Shown in pieces: positions 4,814 to 6,552 of a stretch of DNA of 6,552 bases. Position 1 is the first letter of the stretch. Each line of letters begins with the position of its first letter. This stretch comes from Actinomycetota bacterium (GTDB lineage: Bacteria > Actinomycetota > Actinomycetes > Acidothermales > Acidothermaceae): positions 1 through 6,552 of the forward strand of contig PLCK01000183.1 in the NCBI GenBank assembly GCA_003134755.1, given 5' to 3'. The translations under genes were made by a program, and so were the position numbers. Below the pieces are notes generated by a model that was given only the letters and a program-made list of their open reading frames with translations, was not told the origin of the DNA and made no database searches.

Positions 4814-6552
4814 ATGCGGGTGACGAAGTGGGCTGCCGCGAACGTGCTGCTCGCAGCAGCGGTCGCAGGTGGCGGTGGATTTGCGTACGCATCGGTCGGG
4901 GCACCCAAGGCCAGCACCCCGAAGGCCGCCACTCGCACGGCAACGGTAGCCAGTGGCACGGTCATGACGACAGTCAGCACGAGCGGCAACGTGACCGCGC
5001 CGAACGACATCACAGTGAACTTCGCGACGAGCGGCAAGCTCACCGAGGTCGACGTCACCGCCGGGCAGAAGGTCAAGCAGGGGCAGGTCCTCGCCCGCGT
5101 CGACTCCACGGTTGCGAAGGCGAGCTTCGACTCGGCCAAGGCCCAGTTGGCCTCGGCACAGGCCAAGCTCACCGAACTCGAGCGTGGCGCCACCGCGCTA
5201 GTCAAGCAGAGCCTGCAGATCTCGCAGGTGCAGGCACAACAGCAGGTTGCATCGGCGCAGACGTCGGTCGACAACGCGAACCAGAACCTCGCGTTCGACC
5301 AGACGAACCTGGCGGCCGCCATCGCGAAGGCGCAGGAGCAACTCGCGCAGGATCAGGCCAGCGCGGCTCAGGACGAAGTCACGCTCTCGACCGCACTCAG
5401 TCAGGCACAAACCCAGTCCGCGAGCCAGACGGCGTCCGACAATGCCCAGCTCAACGCTGACGGCGCGACGTTGAACCAGGACCAGATTCAGCTTGCGGCA
5501 GACCAGGCGAAGGTCGCCAAGGAGACGAGTGCGAGCCCGACCTGGACGGCAGACAACAACGCCGTGACGGCCGACACCACCAAAATCGCGAACGACAACA
5601 GCAAGATTGCCGCTGACCAGGCGAAGCTCGCCTCTGACGGCAACTCGGTCACGAACGCGCAGAACTCGTTGAGTACCGGCGAGCTGCGCGATCAGCAGAC
5701 CCTGCAGAAGGACGCGGACGCCATCGCGTCAGCACAGACTGCGCAGGCACAGGGCATCGCCAAGGACAACCAGTCGATCAAGAACGCGCAACAGCAGTTG
5801 ACCAACGCCGGTTTGTCCTTGCAGTCGACGGAGAACAGCAACGCGCAGAAGACGGCCCCGCCGCTGGCATCCGATGTCCAGACAAGCCAGGCATCCGTCG
5901 AGCAGGCCCAGGCACAGGTCGACACGGCGCAGCAGACGCTCGACGCCACCGCGTTGACAGCGCCGGCGGCCGGCACTGTCGGCGCGGTCAACGACACGGT
6001 CGGCGAGACGGTCAGCTCGGGCGCCACGGGCAGCTCAACCAGCTCGGCGAGCTCAACGTCGAGCTCCTTCATTACGCTCACGGATCTCACGAACCTGCAG
6101 ATAATCGCCAATATCAACGAGGCCGACGCGTCGAAGGTAGCCGTCAGGGCGCCCGCTACCACGACGTTGAATGCGTTGCCCGGCAAGGAGTTCGCGGCTC
6201 ACGTCATCGCGATCGCCAACAGTTCGACGGTGTCGAACAACGTTGTTCAGTACCAGGCCACTCTTGCGATCGACAACAGCAACGCGTCGATCAAGCCCGG
6301 AATGACCGCGAGCGTCAGCGTGACGACGGCGAAGGTCGACGGTGTCCTCAATGTGACGTCGTCCGCGGTGCGTACCGCGGGTGGATCGTCGTACCTATTG
6401 GTAATGCAGCCAGACGGTACGCAGAAGCAGGTCAATGTCGTCGTCGGCCTTAAGGGCAACACCACGACAGAGGTGTCCGGCGCGGTGAAGGCGGGCGACG
6501 TCGTCGTGTTGCCGGCTACCTCGGTGACGCGCAGCAACGCGAACCCGTCAGG
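4814..6552 (+). CDS. HlyD/MFP-family secretion or efflux adaptor (3'-partial)
   Basis: This is a membrane-anchored adaptor of the type that pairs with ABC (MacB-like) or related exporters. 579 codons are visible with no stop. The N-terminus is a short basic start (MRVTK) plus a hydrophobic Ala/Gly-rich segment (about 6-28), either a signal anchor or a signal peptide; no lipobox Cys is seen. The first lipoyl half is at about 73-97 (SGKLTEVDVTAGQKVKQGQ, then VLARVD). A very long coiled-coil hairpin rich in Q, A, D and N follows (about 98-378). The second lipoyl half is LTAPAAGTVGAVNDTVGETV (381-400). A Ser/Thr/Gly loop (401-418) leads into the β-barrel (about 419-505, with NEADASKV and IKPGMTASVSV) and a membrane-proximal domain (from about 510) ending in GAVKAGDVVVLPA. 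AADQAK recurs at residues 228 and 266. GAGGAAA 6 bases upstream supports ATG 4814. Its substrate is unknown; an ATPase/permease pair is expected downstream by family habit. Confidence 0.9.
   Translation, partial: MRVTKWAAANVLLAAAVAGGGGFAYASVGAPKASTPKAATRTATVASGTVMTTVSTSGNVTAPNDITVNFATSGKLTEVDVTAGQKVKQGQVLARVDSTVAKASFDSAKAQLASAQAKLTELERGATALVKQSLQISQVQAQQQVASAQTSVDNANQNLAFDQTNLAAAIAKAQEQLAQDQASAAQDEVTLSTALSQAQTQSASQTASDNAQLNADGATLNQDQIQLAADQAKVAKETSASPTWTADNNAVTADTTKIANDNSKIAADQAKLASDGNSVTNAQNSLSTGELRDQQTLQKDADAIASAQTAQAQGIAKDNQSIKNAQQQLTNAGLSLQSTENSNAQKTAPPLASDVQTSQASVEQAQAQVDTAQQTLDATALTAPAAGTVGAVNDTVGETVSSGATGSSTSSASSTSSSFITLTDLTNLQIIANINEADASKVAVRAPATTTLNALPGKEFAAHVIAIANSSTVSNNVVQYQATLAIDNSNASIKPGMTASVSVTTAKVDGVLNVTSSAVRTAGGSSYLLVMQPDGTQKQVNVVVGLKGNTTTEVSGAVKAGDVVVLPATSVTRSNANPS

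Noticed and set aside
4750..5322. Minus-strand frame resembling a Cys/Ala-rich secreted protein, and a similar one at 5692-6186
   Set aside because: Both are reverse readings of the Q/A/D/N-rich adaptor; the Ala/Cys/Val/Ser composition follows from reversing CAG, GCG, GAC and AAC codons.
1..6552. Mobile element, prophage or defence island
   Set aside because: There is no transposase, integrase, toxin-antitoxin pair, att-like repeat or tRNA junction, and composition is fairly even apart from the small A/T-richer repeat at 2781-2828.

Overview
This is a GC-rich window whose gene content points to an actinobacterium. It has an Lsr2 nucleoid protein, a TatB with the actinobacterial ELG…DFDLADLNPRAFVRKHLLD-type region and DVDAT-like C-terminus, a single-domain LigD-type ATP-dependent ligase, GTG starts and strong G/C third-position bias. 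The genus cannot be fixed from this sequence. Nothing in the window is phage-like, IS-like or CRISPR-like, and there are no tRNA or rRNA genes. It reads as ordinary chromosomal housekeeping and accessory-metabolism DNA.

Layout. Positions 1-1496 (+) hold the 3' part of pxpB and a complete pxpC, overlapping by ATGA. They encode two subunits of the ATP-dependent 5-oxoprolinase PxpABC; pxpA is not visible. Converging on them, with a 4-base gap, is tatB (1501-1857, -), and upstream of tatB on the same strand is lsr2 (1983-2324, -). A 189-base divergent intergenic region with several inverted repeats separates lsr2 from a rightward group: an unrecognised 89-aa helical protein (2514-2783), a stand-alone LigD-type DNA ligase (2844-3809) and an SMP-30/gluconolactonase-family hydrolase (3838-4686). 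A 127-base gap with two small hairpins then precedes a large secretion/efflux adaptor of the HlyD/MFP (RND-like periplasmic adaptor) family (4814 to beyond the window end, 579 codons visible, no stop).

How the genes fit together. pxpBC is a metabolic operon (5-oxoproline to glutamate). tatB and lsr2 share a strand but probably have separate promoters; one exports folded proteins and the other organises and silences DNA. The 89-aa gene and the ligase may be co-transcribed, and the junction between them carries a 15-bp tandem duplication plus further GTAGC copies. The SMP-30 gene follows the ligase after 28 bases with no clear ribosome binding site. The adaptor gene is expected to be followed by an ABC ATPase and a FtsX/MacB-type permease, but that lies outside the window.

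I found no convincing undescribed multi-gene system. The points most worth a second look are the GTAGC tandem repeat, the unknown 89-aa gene between lsr2 and the ligase, a charge-reversed residue in the TatB membrane helix, and the very long Q/A/D/N-rich coiled coil of the adaptor.
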